NCBI RefSeq assembly: GCF_900107045.1
Contig: NZ_FNON01000010.1
Span: forward strand, 1-64,000
Reading direction: 5' to 3'
DNA: 64,000 nucleotides
Source: Amycolatopsis xylanica
GTDB lineage: Bacteria; Actinomycetota; Actinomycetes; Mycobacteriales; Pseudonocardiaceae
Shown here piece after piece: positions 36,605 through 44,692 of the stretch. The notes under the pieces were generated by a model. The model worked only from the letters and a program-made list of their open reading frames with translations, had not been told where the DNA came from and did not search any database. The position numbers and the translations under genes are program-made. Positions within the stretch are counted from its first letter, which is position 1. Each line of letters starts with the position of its first letter.

Positions 36605-37576
36605 GTGACACAACCACGCGGATCTGCAGCCAAGTCAGCGGCGGTGTCCGCCGCGCTATCCGGGGCGGTCGACCTGTCCGCGCTCAAGGCCCGTGCCGAC
36701 GCGGCGCGGCAGCAGCCTGCCGCGGCCGCGCCCCCGTCGCCGCCGCGCGAGGGCGGCGCGCCGGCGAGCTCGGCCGCCGTGATCGAGGTCAGCGAGGCCA
36801 CCTTCCAGGCCGACGTCGTCGAGCGCTCGATGAACCAGCTGGTCGTCGTCGACCTCTGGGCCGAATGGTGCGGCCCGTGCAAGCAGCTCAGCCCGGTGCT
36901 GGAGCGGCTCGCGGCCGAGTCGAACGGCGCGTGGGTGCTGGCGAAGGTCGACGTCGACGCCAACCCCCGGATCGCGCAGCTCTTCGGCGTGCAGTCGATC
37001 CCGACGATCGTCGCCATCGGCGGCGGCCAGCCGGTCGACGCCTTCTCCGGCGCGCTGCCGGAGCCGGAGATCCGCAAGTGGCTGGGTTCGCTGCTCGACG
37101 TGCTGCGCGACAAGCTCCCCGGCATCCGGGCGGCCGAAGAGGGCGCCGAGCCGGTCGAGGAGCCGGAGGACCCGCGGTTCACCGAGGCCGAGGACGCCTT
37201 CGAGCGCGGTGACTACGCCGCGGCCGAGGCCGCCTACGAGCGCATCCTGGACGTCGAGCCGGCCAACGAGCTGGCCAAGGCCGCGCTGGTGCAGGTCCGG
37301 TTCGCCGCCAGGGCCGAGCAGGCCGACGCGTTGGCCGTCGAGCGGGCCGCCGCGAACCCGGACGACCTGGACGCCCAGATCGCCGCCGCCGACTTCGAGA
37401 TCGCCGAGCAGCTGGTCGAGGACGCGTTCGCCCGGCTCGTCGAGGCGGTGCGCCGTACCTCCGGCGACGACCGCAACCGGGTCCGCACGCACCTGGTGGA
37501 GCTGTTCGAGCTGTTCGACCCGTCGGACGAGCGAGTGCTCAAGGCGCGCCGCAATCTGGCCAGCGCGCTCTTCTGA
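36605..37576 (+). CDS. Thioredoxin-TPR co-chaperone (YbbN/CnoX-like)
   Basis: 323 aa. A low-complexity N-terminal stretch (1-60, Ala/Pro rich) precedes a thioredoxin domain with active site VDLWAEWCGPCKQLSPVLE (about C89, C92), then C-terminal TPR-like helices (FTEAEDAFERGDYAAAEAAYERILDVEPANELAKAAL). This is the tetratricopeptide thioredoxin arrangement of YbbN. Unlike E. coli CnoX, the CxxC is intact, so redox activity is expected. GTG 36605 was chosen because upstream codons are unlike the family. A hairpin follows the stop. Confidence 0.9.
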   Translation: MTQPRGSAAKSAAVSAALSGAVDLSALKARADAARQQPAAAAPPSPPREGGAPASSAAVIEVSEATFQADVVERSMNQLVVVDLWAEWCGPCKQLSPVLERLAAESNGAWVLAKVDVDANPRIAQLFGVQSIPTIVAIGGGQPVDAFSGALPEPEIRKWLGSLLDVLRDKLPGIRAAEEGAEPVEEPEDPRFTEAEDAFERGDYAAAEAAYERILDVEPANELAKAALVQVRFAARAEQADALAVERAAANPDDLDAQIAAADFEIAEQLVEDAFARLVEAVRRTSGDDRNRVRTHLVELFELFDPSDERVLKARRNLASALF

Positions 37577-37585
37577 TCGAACAAC

Positions 37586-37626
37586 GGACTCAGCGGGCTT
37601 TCCCGCGCCGGGAAGCCCGCTGAGTC
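37586..37626. terminator. Hairpin terminator after the thioredoxin gene
   Basis: GGACTCAGCGGGCTT (37586-37600) pairs with AAGCCCGCTGAGTCC (37612-37626). It lies between convergent genes. Confidence 0.8.
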
Positions 37627-37647
37627 CTGGTCTCTTCTAACGCACTT

Positions 37648-37935
37648 CTAACGCAGCGCCAGTACGGCGACGATCACCTCGGCGACCGTGCCGGTGGTCT
37701 GCCACAGCGGGTCCTTTTCGTTGTCGCCGTAGTCGTTCACCCGCCACCGGGCCGCCGTCGCGCTGGTCATCGAACTGATCGTGTACGTGTCGACCGACTC
37801 CTGCCGCCAGCGCTCCGCGTGGATGACGGGGGCGTCGGCGAGCGGCACGGCACGGAAGCCCGCTCGCATCGCGCGTTTCATCGCTTCGATGTGGGGGCGC
37901 TCTTCCTCGGATATCGGGCCCATGTCTGGCATCAC
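37648..37935 (-). CDS. Hypothetical protein, 95 aa
   Basis: No family recognised. Hydrophilic N-terminal half with EEERPHIEAMKRAMRAGFRAVPLADAPVIHAERW, followed by TISSMTSATAARWRVNDYGDNEKDPLWQTTGTVAEVIVAVLALR. No membrane helix or signal peptide. Its promoter region faces the XRE/DUF5753 gene and contains a perfect TGAGAATTCTCA palindrome. It may be part of the XRE-DUF397 module, but no direct evidence supports that. Confidence 0.55.
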   Translation of the reverse strand: MMPDMGPISEEERPHIEAMKRAMRAGFRAVPLADAPVIHAERWRQESVDTYTISSMTSATAARWRVNDYGDNEKDPLWQTTGTVAEVIVAVLALR

Positions 37936-37996
37936 CTCTTCGGCCGGGTCCGTTCACCCTCCTGCGCGAACAGTGTTTTTGCAACGTCCTCGACAA

Positions 37997-38008
37997 TGAG
38001 AATTCTCA
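37997..38008. promoter_or_regulatory. Perfect palindrome TGAGAATTCTCA, candidate operator
   Basis: 12-bp perfect palindrome in an unusually AT-rich spot between the divergent hypothetical gene (starts 37935) and the XRE gene (starts 38108). Position and symmetry suggest a regulator site; no regulator is assigned. Confidence 0.45.
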
Positions 38009-38107
38009 ATGCCACTCGAAAGAGTGAAGCTGGGACGGTTCATCATTCGGCTACGCTCACCCCTGCCGAAAATGACGATCCACAGAGGACATGGGCAGGA
38101 GACAACG

Positions 38108-38992
38108 ATGGCCGACGGCCAGGCGGCGGAGCCGACGTCGCCGAGTGTCCGGCTCCGGCGGATAGCCCGCGTGCTGCGGGAATGGCGTTCGCGCACCGAG
38201 TTCACCCAGGACGGCGCCGCCTCGCTGGCGGGCTGGTCGAGGGCCAAGCAGTCCAGGCTGGAGGCGGCGACCCCGCCGATCCGGCCGGCCGACGTGATGA
38301 CCTTGGCGCTGGTTTACGGCATTCCCGAAACCGAGCGTGAGGCACTGTTCAACAGCGCGCAAAGCGCGCAGGCTCCCGGCTGGTGGGGCAGTGTCGAGCG
38401 GGGCGCGCTCGCCGCGGACGTGCTCGACTACGTCCAGCTGGAGGCCGAGGCGACCGGGCTGCGCACGTTCAAGGTCGACATCGTGCCCGGCCTCTTCCAG
38501 AACCGTGACTACGCCGCGGCGGTCGCCCGCGCGTTCGTCCCGTCGTTCCCGGAGGAGGTCACGCGCAGTGGTGTGGAGGCGCGTATCCAGCGGCAAACCC
38601 GTCTGGCCGACCAAAATCCACTCCGCGTCGAGGCGATCCTCACCGAGGCCGTGCTCCACCTGGAGGTGGGCGGGCCCGAGGTGATGCGGCGCCAGCGCGG
38701 CCGTCTGCTGGAGCTCGCGGAGCTGCCGAACGTCGAGCTGCGGGTGATCCCCACCGGCGCGGGCGCCTACGCGTCGATGGGGGTGCCGTTCAACATCCTG
38801 AGCTTCAACGGCACGCCAACGGATCCGGATGTCGGGTATGTCGAGCTGCTCGGCCGTGGCGTCTATTTGGAACGGTCGGAAGACATTGAGCCGTATAACC
38901 TTGCCTTCGGCGGTTTGCGGAACGTCGCACTGAGCACAGAGGACACCTCCGCGCTCATTTCCGCGCTGCCGCACACGAAGACGGGCACTTAG
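38108..38992 (+). CDS. XRE-family regulator with DUF5753 domain
   Basis: 294 aa. An N-terminal XRE HTH (about 15-70: RIARVLREWRSRTEFTQDGAASLAGWSRAKQSRLE) precedes a DUF5753 domain beginning YVQLEAEATGLRTFKVDIVPGLFQ and containing LRVIPTGAGAYASMGVPFNIL. This class, which includes Streptomyces WhiJ-like proteins, is encoded beside DUF397 genes, as here (39007). ATG 38108 follows GCAGGAGACAACG; the open frame from 38009 has no family sequence upstream. Probably a developmental or metabolic switch; targets unknown. Confidence 0.92.
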   Translation: MADGQAAEPTSPSVRLRRIARVLREWRSRTEFTQDGAASLAGWSRAKQSRLEAATPPIRPADVMTLALVYGIPETEREALFNSAQSAQAPGWWGSVERGALAADVLDYVQLEAEATGLRTFKVDIVPGLFQNRDYAAAVARAFVPSFPEEVTRSGVEARIQRQTRLADQNPLRVEAILTEAVLHLEVGGPEVMRRQRGRLLELAELPNVELRVIPTGAGAYASMGVPFNILSFNGTPTDPDVGYVELLGRGVYLERSEDIEPYNLAFGGLRNVALSTEDTSALISALPHTKTGT

Positions 38993-39006
38993 GCGGAAGC
39001 GAGCAC

Positions 39007-39195
39007 ATGATGGCCGTGAGCACCGGTGTTTGGTTCAAGAGCAGCTACAGCGGCGGCGCCAACAACGAATGCGTCGAGGTCGCGTACCTCGGCGACGGTG
39101 TCGGCGTGCGTGACACAAAGGACCGTGTCGGCGATTCACTAACCCTGCCACCAGCAGCCTGGGCTGCGCTTCTGGTGGCGGTGAAGGAAAACTAG
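39007..39195 (+). CDS. DUF397 protein
   Basis: 62 aa matching DUF397: VWFKSSYSGGANNECVEVAYLGDGVGVRDTKD followed by LTLPPAAWAALLVAVK. It follows the XRE/DUF5753 gene by 14 nt; in known pairs the small protein modulates or antagonises the HTH partner. ATG 39007 or 39010 can serve as start. A strong hairpin with flanking A and T runs ends the operon. Confidence 0.92.
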   Translation: MMAVSTGVWFKSSYSGGANNECVEVAYLGDGVGVRDTKDRVGDSLTLPPAAWAALLVAVKEN

Positions 39196-39203
39196 GCACA
39201 AAG

Positions 39204-39239
39204 AAAGCGGGCTCTCCCTGACGAGGGAGAGCCCGCTTT
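39204..39239 (+). terminator. Intrinsic-type terminator after DUF397
   Basis: 16-bp perfect stem (39204-39219 with 39224-39239), loop GACG, with AAA on the left arm and TTTT at the right end. It lies between convergent genes, so it may work both ways. Confidence 0.88.
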
Positions 39240-39250
39240 TCCGTGAGTGA

Positions 39251-40705
39251 TCAGCCGAACTGCGTCGAGCAGACCGGCGAGCCTTCGAGGTAACCCTTGC
39301 GCAGCGCCTCGACCCGCTGGAACCCGCTCGGCGGCCGGACGCCGTTGCCGTCGGCCGAGATCAGGCTGTTCGGCAGCAGCAGGTCGGCGATCGCCTCGTC
39401 GAGGTCACCGGCCGAGAGCTTCAGCTTCTGCCCGGGGGGCGGGTTCTTGGCGAACTTCGCCCACGCGCCGACCAGGCACGCGGTGCGCAGGCCCGCGTTG
39501 GCGTTGTCGAGCGAGGCGCCGACGCCCTTCTGGATGCCGAGCACGTAGCGCGACGCGACCTCGGCGAACGCGGCGAAGTCGCCCATGCCGCCCTGGTCCT
39601 CGCCCTGCCACTCGGCCTCACGGTCGATGCGCTGGGCCAGGATGTTGAGTTTTTCGCCGTCGATGCTGACCGTGTTGTTGTCCGCGCAGTAGGTCGCGGG
39701 CGGGGTGCTCTTCGGGCCGCAGTTGCCCGCGCCCTCGTCGACGATCTGCGGACCGGGCACGCCGGCGCCCTTGAACGCCTCGTCGAGGCTCGACTTCAGC
39801 AGCGCGACCGTGTCCTTGGTGAACTTGGTGTCGCCCTTGCCCTTGTCGCCCTTGACGAACGGCTCCTCGGTGACCCGGGCCTTGATGTTCTCCTCGTTCA
39901 TCCCGGCGCATTCCTTGGGGCCCTTTTCGAAGCCGGTCTGGAAGGCGTAGGTCCGGTCGAAGGCCGAGCCGTGCGCGCCCTGCTCGGTGGCGCTCTTGCC
40001 CGCGGTGTCGCGGATCAGGAACATCGACGCGAGCACCGAGCTCAGGCCATCGGAGGTCGACAGCCGCAGGTACTTGCTCTTCTCCTCGGCGATCCAGCGC
40101 ATGTACCCGCCCGCGAAGCAGTCGGCCTGCTGCTCCTTGACGATGGTCGGGGTGTTCTTGCCGACGCCCGCCTTCTGGCCGAGCCGGAACTGGATGGCGT
40201 GGCCGAACTCGTGCGCGAGCACGGTCACCACCGACATCGGGCCGAAGCGCTTGTTCAGCATCTTCAGCAGCCCGCCGCGGTCCCAGGCGACGGAGTCGTC
40301 CGGCGGGCAGTAGAAGGCGTTGACCTGGCCCTTCGTCGAGCCGCACGCGGTCTTCTGGTCGGCGCCCTTCGAGTCGTAGGAGACCAGGATCTTGACGGGG
40401 TCGAACTTCTGGCCGCCGAACTCGGCGGGCAGCTTCTCGGTCCAGTAGCCCTGGACGTCCGCGATCGTGGCGATCGCGAGCTCGTCCTCCGGTGTGTTGC
40501 CGTTGTTCCTGACCTGCAGATCCGGTTTCGGCGCGCCCTGCTTGAGCCCGCTCTCGAAATGCGTCACGGGCAGGCCAGCGATGTCTCCCGGGCTCGTCTT
40601 CGGCGTGTCGCCGCTGACGCCCAGCCCGCCGCCGCCGTCCTTGCAGGCGGTGCCCGCGACTAGGACCACAGCCAGGGCCATGGCGATTTTCCCGAACCTG
40701 TTCAC
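39251..40705 (-). CDS. Neutral zinc metallopeptidase (YpfJ-like), probable lipoprotein
   Basis: 484 aa. The N-terminus VNRFGKIAMALAVVLVAGTAC resembles a lipoprotein signal with Cys near residue 21. The zinc motif HEFGH in VVTVLAHEFGHAIQFRLGQ and the downstream QQADCFAGGYMRWIAEE (third ligand region) match the neutral zinc metallopeptidase family PF04228. GTG 40705 was chosen because the signal peptide starts there; the frame continues to 40804 without family sequence. Probably membrane-anchored on the outside. It stands alone, convergent with the DUF397 gene. Confidence 0.88.
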   Translation of the reverse strand: MNRFGKIAMALAVVLVAGTACKDGGGGLGVSGDTPKTSPGDIAGLPVTHFESGLKQGAPKPDLQVRNNGNTPEDELAIATIADVQGYWTEKLPAEFGGQKFDPVKILVSYDSKGADQKTACGSTKGQVNAFYCPPDDSVAWDRGGLLKMLNKRFGPMSVVTVLAHEFGHAIQFRLGQKAGVGKNTPTIVKEQQADCFAGGYMRWIAEEKSKYLRLSTSDGLSSVLASMFLIRDTAGKSATEQGAHGSAFDRTYAFQTGFEKGPKECAGMNEENIKARVTEEPFVKGDKGKGDTKFTKDTVALLKSSLDEAFKGAGVPGPQIVDEGAGNCGPKSTPPATYCADNNTVSIDGEKLNILAQRIDREAEWQGEDQGGMGDFAAFAEVASRYVLGIQKGVGASLDNANAGLRTACLVGAWAKFAKNPPPGQKLKLSAGDLDEAIADLLLPNSLISADGNGVRPPSGFQRVEALRKGYLEGSPVCSTQFG

Positions 40706-40838
40706 TCGTATTCCCCAACCAGTCAGACCGTTACAGAACCCGGCAGACGCACCATACTCAGGGCTTTTGCGGTTCGCCCACGGAATGCCCATGTCGGTGG
40801 TCACAGCGCCGAAGATTCACGAGCGCTAAGGTCGCCGG

Positions 40839-43349
40839 ATGCGAGCAGTTCGACGCTTCACCGTGCGCGCGAGCCTCCCGGAATCCTTGTCGGGCCTTGG
40901 CGCGCTGGCGACCAACCTCCGGTGGACCTGGCATCCGCCGACGCGTGACCTCTTCGCGTCGATGGACGCGGAGCTGTTCAACCGGATCCGCGACCCGCTG
41001 CGCATGCTGACCGCGCTACCGCCGTCCCGGCTGGCGAAGCTCGCCGTCGACGAGGACTTCCTCGCGCGCTCGCGCGCGGCCATCGAGGACCTCGAGCACT
41101 ACCTCACCGAGCCGCGCTGGTACCAGGAGCAGGACGGTGAGCTGCCCGACGCCGTCGCCTACTTCTCGATGGAGTTCGGCGTCACCGAGGCGCTGCCGAA
41201 CTACTCGGGCGGGCTCGGTGTGCTCGCCGGTGATCACCTCAAGGCCGCGTCCGACCTGGGTGTGCCGATGGTCGGGGTCGGGCTGCTCTACCGGGCCGGG
41301 TACTTCCGGCAGGCGCTTTCGCTCGACGGCTGGCAGGTCGAGCATTACCCGGTGATCGACCCGACCGCGTTTCCGCTGGAGCTGCTCACCGAGCGCGGGC
41401 GGCCGGTGCTGGTCGACGTCGCCATGCCTGCCGGGCGCGTGCTGCACGCGCAGGTGTGGAAGGCGCGCGTCGGGCGGATCCCGCTGCTGCTGCTCGACAC
41501 GGACACCGATGCCAACGACGAGGATCTGCGCAAGGTCACCGACCGGCTCTACGGCGGCGACGCCGATCACCGTATCCGGCAGGAGATACTGGCGGGCATC
41601 GGCGGGTTCCGCGCGGTGCGGAAGTACTGCGAGCTGACCGGGCATCCGCAGCCGAAGGTGTTCCACACCAACGAAGGCCATGCCGGGTTCCTCGGGCTGG
41701 AGCGGGCCCGCGAGATCATCCAGGCCGACCAGCTCGGCTTCGACGAGGTGCTGCCCGCGGTGCGCGCCGGGACGGTGTTCACCACGCACACCCCGGTCAG
41801 CGCGGGCATCGACCGCTTCCCGGTCGACCTGGTGCAGCGGTACTTCGGTGACGGCAGGCTGGTGCCGGACGTCGAGCTGCGTGCCGTGCTCGCGCTCGGC
41901 GCGGAAGAGAACCCGGGCATGTTCAACATGGCCCACATGGGCTTGCGGCTCGCGCAGCGCGCGAACGGGGTGTCCGCGCTGCACGGGCGGGTCTCGCGGC
42001 GGATGTTCTCCCGGCTGTGGCCCGGTTTCGACGAGGACGAGGTGCCGGTCTCGTCGGTCACCAACGGCGTTCACGGGCCGACTTGGGTCGCGCGTGAGCT
42101 GAGCGCGTTGCTCGGCGAGGTCGGCGAGGGTGGCCTGCGCGAGCGGGTCGGCGACGACGCTTTGTGGGCGTTGCGACGGGATCTGCGCGAGAAGCTCGTC
42201 TACGAAGTGCGGCGGCGTGTGCGCGCGGCTTGGCTGCAGCGCGGCGCGTCGCCGCTGGAACTCGGCTGGACCGAGACAGTGTTCGACCCGGACGTGCTGA
42301 CGGTCGGCTTCGCGCGCAGGGTGCCGACGTACAAGCGGCTGACGCTGATGCTGCGCGACCCCGACCGGCTGCGCGCGCTGCTGCTCGACGAGAAACGGCC
42401 GATCCAGGTGGTCGTCGCGGGCAAGTCGCATCCGGCCGACGAGGGCGGCAAGGCGCTGATCCAGCAGATCGTCCGGTTCGTCGACGATCCCGCGGTGCGC
42501 CACCGGATCGTCTTCCTGCCCGACTACGACATGTCGATGGCGCGGTATCTCTACCGCGGCTGCGATATCTGGCTGAACAACCCGGTGCGGCCGCTGGAGG
42601 CCTGCGGCACGTCCGGGATGAAGTCGGCGCTGAACGGCGGGCTCAACCTGTCGATCCGCGACGGCTGGTGGGACGAGTGCTACGACGGCAGCAACGGCTG
42701 GGCCATCCCGACCGCCGACGGCGTCACCGACCCGCTGCGCCGCGACGACCTCGAAGCCGCGGCGCTGTACGAACTGCTCGGCCAGCAGATCGCGCCGCTG
42801 TTCTACGACCGCGATTTCGAAGGCGTGCCGGGCGGCTGGATGTCGATGGTCTGGCACACCCTGGAGACTCTGGGCCCGCGTGTGCAGGCCTCGCGCATGG
42901 TCCGCGAATACGTCGAGTCCGGCTACGTTCCCGCCGCCCGCATGGTCGCGGCCGCGACGTCCGACGGCTATAAGGGCGCGCGCTCGCTGGCGGAATACCG
43001 CACGAAGCTGGGCACCTCGTGGCCGCAGGTGCGGATCTTCGACTCGGAGCTGATCGTCGGCGCCAAGGAGCCGCTGGTGGTGGGCACCGAGGTCCAGGTG
43101 CGCGCCCGGATCGACCTGGCAGGCCTCGATCTGTCCGAAGTGGACGTTCAAGCGGTGGTCGGCAAGGTGGGCGACGGCGACGAGCTGAGTGACGTGGTGA
43201 CCGTGGCCATGCACCCGGACGGCATCGGCGCCTTCGCGGCCGAGATCCGGCTGCCCTACGCGGGCTCTTTGGGTTACACGGTCCGGGTGCTGCCCAAGCA
43301 CGAGCTTCTGGCGAGCCCCGCCGAACTGGCCCGCGTGCACCTGGCCTGA
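40839..43349 (+). CDS. glgP: Alpha-glucan (glycogen) phosphorylase
   Basis: 836-aa GT35 phosphorylase that releases glucose-1-phosphate from glycogen or maltodextrins using PLP phosphate. It begins RRFTVRASLPESLSGLGALATNLRWTWHPPTRDLF (DUF3417 region of the shorter actinobacterial type), then VAYFSMEFGVTEALPNYSGGLGVLAGD. The PLP-lysine region is GTSGMKSALNGGLNLSIRDGWWDE. ATG 40839 lies 7-12 nt after CGCTAAGGT with no ribosome-binding site, so a leaderless message is likely. No other glycogen genes adjoin. A 44-bp palindrome follows. Confidence 0.95.
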   Translation: MRAVRRFTVRASLPESLSGLGALATNLRWTWHPPTRDLFASMDAELFNRIRDPLRMLTALPPSRLAKLAVDEDFLARSRAAIEDLEHYLTEPRWYQEQDGELPDAVAYFSMEFGVTEALPNYSGGLGVLAGDHLKAASDLGVPMVGVGLLYRAGYFRQALSLDGWQVEHYPVIDPTAFPLELLTERGRPVLVDVAMPAGRVLHAQVWKARVGRIPLLLLDTDTDANDEDLRKVTDRLYGGDADHRIRQEILAGIGGFRAVRKYCELTGHPQPKVFHTNEGHAGFLGLERAREIIQADQLGFDEVLPAVRAGTVFTTHTPVSAGIDRFPVDLVQRYFGDGRLVPDVELRAVLALGAEENPGMFNMAHMGLRLAQRANGVSALHGRVSRRMFSRLWPGFDEDEVPVSSVTNGVHGPTWVARELSALLGEVGEGGLRERVGDDALWALRRDLREKLVYEVRRRVRAAWLQRGASPLELGWTETVFDPDVLTVGFARRVPTYKRLTLMLRDPDRLRALLLDEKRPIQVVVAGKSHPADEGGKALIQQIVRFVDDPAVRHRIVFLPDYDMSMARYLYRGCDIWLNNPVRPLEACGTSGMKSALNGGLNLSIRDGWWDECYDGSNGWAIPTADGVTDPLRRDDLEAAALYELLGQQIAPLFYDRDFEGVPGGWMSMVWHTLETLGPRVQASRMVREYVESGYVPAARMVAAATSDGYKGARSLAEYRTKLGTSWPQVRIFDSELIVGAKEPLVVGTEVQVRARIDLAGLDLSEVDVQAVVGKVGDGDELSDVVTVAMHPDGIGAFAAEIRLPYAGSLGYTVRVLPKHELLASPAELARVHLA

Positions 43350-43356
43350 CCCAGGG

Positions 43357-43400
43357 TCGTGCGCGTTGCGGGCGGTTCTAACCGCCCGCAACGCGCACGA
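43357..43400. terminator. 44-bp palindrome, GGTT-CT-AACC core (copy)
   Basis: Same sequence as 25046-25089 inverted, and as 57962-58005. It lies between the convergent glgP (ends 43349) and rhodanese gene (ends 43421). Confidence 0.87.
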
Positions 43401-43420
43401 GCTTTTACCAGCGCAGGACG

Positions 43421-43816
43421 TCACGGAACCGCGGGGGTCCCGCCTTCCTGGGTGGGCAGCCCGGCCGCTTTCCAAGCGCGGTAACCGCCGACGAGATCGG
43501 TCGCGTTCTTCAGCCCCAGTCGTTGTAAGTCGGCCGCGGCCAGCGAAGACGCCCAGCCTTCGTTGCACACCACCACGACCGGCAGCTCCGGTGTCACCTC
43601 GGGCAGGCGCCATTCGCTCGACGGGTCGAGCCGCCATTCCAGGTGGATGCGCTCGATCGGCACCGAACCGGGGATCTCGCCCTCCTCGGTCCGGTTGACG
43701 ATCGGGCGGATGTCCACGATCAGCCCGCCCTCGTGCTGCAGGCGCTGCGCGTCGACCGGCTCCGCACGGTCCAAAGTGGACCGCGCGGCGGTGATCGCGT
43801 CGTCGATGGCGCTCAT
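43421..43816 (-). CDS. Rhodanese-like sulfurtransferase domain protein
   Basis: 131-aa single rhodanese domain with catalytic cysteine in VVVVCNEGWASSLAAADLQRLG (about C84) and GGLIVDIRPIVNRTEEGEIPGSV at the N-terminal side. The start overlaps the cysteine dioxygenase stop by 4 nt, so the two are translated together. It probably handles sulfane sulfur arising during cysteine breakdown. Confidence 0.9.
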   Translation of the reverse strand: MSAIDDAITAARSTLDRAEPVDAQRLQHEGGLIVDIRPIVNRTEEGEIPGSVPIERIHLEWRLDPSSEWRLPEVTPELPVVVVCNEGWASSLAAADLQRLGLKNATDLVGGYRAWKAAGLPTQEGGTPAVP

Positions 43817-44358
43817 CGGCTGATCAGGGCGGGCAGTGGCGGGATCTCGGCGGGCACGTCGGCCAGTGTGGCGTACTCGCGCGTCGCGACCAAGGGCGGC
43901 GAGTAGGCGTGGACGCTGGCGGACGGCTCGTCGCCGATGCCGATCACCTGGTGCGCGCGGCCGGCGCCGAAGCCGATGCCCTGGCCCGCGGTGTGCGTGC
44001 GGCGGCGGATCGGGCCGCCGGGGTAGCGGTACTCCTCGCCGAGCTCGCCCTGGAGCACGGTGAACGCGCCGGATGCGCCGCCGTGGTCGTGCGGCTCGGT
44101 GTGCTGGCCTGGCAGCCAGGACAGCAGCCACAGCTCGACGCCGTCGGTGAGCGCGAGACGCGCCCACCATCGTCGTTCCTCGTCGAAGCGGAGCAGCCCG
44201 CGCAGGCTGGTGGTCAGCTCGGTGGTGACCGTGGAGGTCAGGTCGTTCAGCTCACGCGCCGTCCACAGCAGGCGCGAGGGGTGCAGCAGGTCGGGCAGCA
44301 GCGGGTCGGTGAGCTGCGGGTGGATCTCGAGTTCGGCGGCTGCCAGTGACTGGGTCAT
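43813..44358 (-). CDS. Cysteine dioxygenase
   Basis: Oxidises cysteine to cysteine sulfinate with non-haem iron. The 181-aa cupin has the iron-binding histidines in WLPGQHTEPHDHGGASGAFTVLQGEL (about H90, H92) and AGRAHQVIG (about H136), as in bacterial CDO. ATG 44358 follows GGGGAGTACCTGACG. A short Cys-Cys leader ORF and a complementary stem lie upstream at 44397-44523, suggesting cysteine-dependent attenuation. The operon partner is a rhodanese. Confidence 0.9.
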   Translation of the reverse strand: MTQSLAAAELEIHPQLTDPLLPDLLHPSRLLWTARELNDLTSTVTTELTTSLRGLLRFDEERRWWARLALTDGVELWLLSWLPGQHTEPHDHGGASGAFTVLQGELGEEYRYPGGPIRRRTHTAGQGIGFGAGRAHQVIGIGDEPSASVHAYSPPLVATREYATLADVPAEIPPLPALISR

Positions 44359-44396
44359 CGTCAGGTACTCCCCGTGGGATGGACGCCACGAAGACA

Positions 44397-44458
44397 CGCG
44401 CGACACGGCTTGAAGCGGTGGCGTGGAGGAAAAGTGTGGTTACCGGCCGTGTCGCGCG
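44397..44458 (-). promoter_or_regulatory. Attenuator-type stem overlapping the Cys leader ORF
   Basis: CGCGCGACACGGC (44397-44409) is exactly complementary to GCCGTGTCGCGCG (44446-44458). The latter lies in the last codons of the leader ORF, right after its Cys codons, and the former lies between the leader and the dioxygenase gene. A ribosome on the leader would block this 13-bp stem. Confidence 0.55.
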
Positions 44459-44523
44459 GCGGTACAACAGCTCGACGCGACAAGGACCAGATCGATCGTG
44501 CGGTCGCGCCAGAAGGTCCCCAC
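44440..44523 (-). CDS. Leader peptide with tandem Cys codons upstream of cysteine dioxygenase
   Basis: A 27-codon ORF from GTG at 44523 to TAA at 44440, too short for ordinary gene calling. It carries RTIDLVLVASSCC at residues 8-20, resembling the R-x-I-D-L-x-x-V-A-S...C pattern of actinobacterial putative leader peptides that precede sulfur-metabolism genes, and then ends basic (ARHGR). A GGAGG lies 12 nt upstream of the GTG, and in-frame extension further upstream is possible. Ribosome stalling at the two Cys codons when cysteine is scarce would alter folding of the stem at 44397-44458. Confidence 0.6.
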   Translation of the reverse strand: MGTFWRDRTIDLVLVASSCCTAARHGR

Positions 44524-44692
44524 GAAGGGGAGGAACCTCCACGCACCGGACTTGATCACGGGTTCGATCCTGCCACACTCCGCTTGAGCCCGCGAACGTC
44601 CGTTCCACGTGGTGGACGCCTACGACCTGCCGATTTCTTCTCGACTGGCATGCCGGTGCAGCGCCGCGCGCGTCTGCGGCCACAATGGGCCC

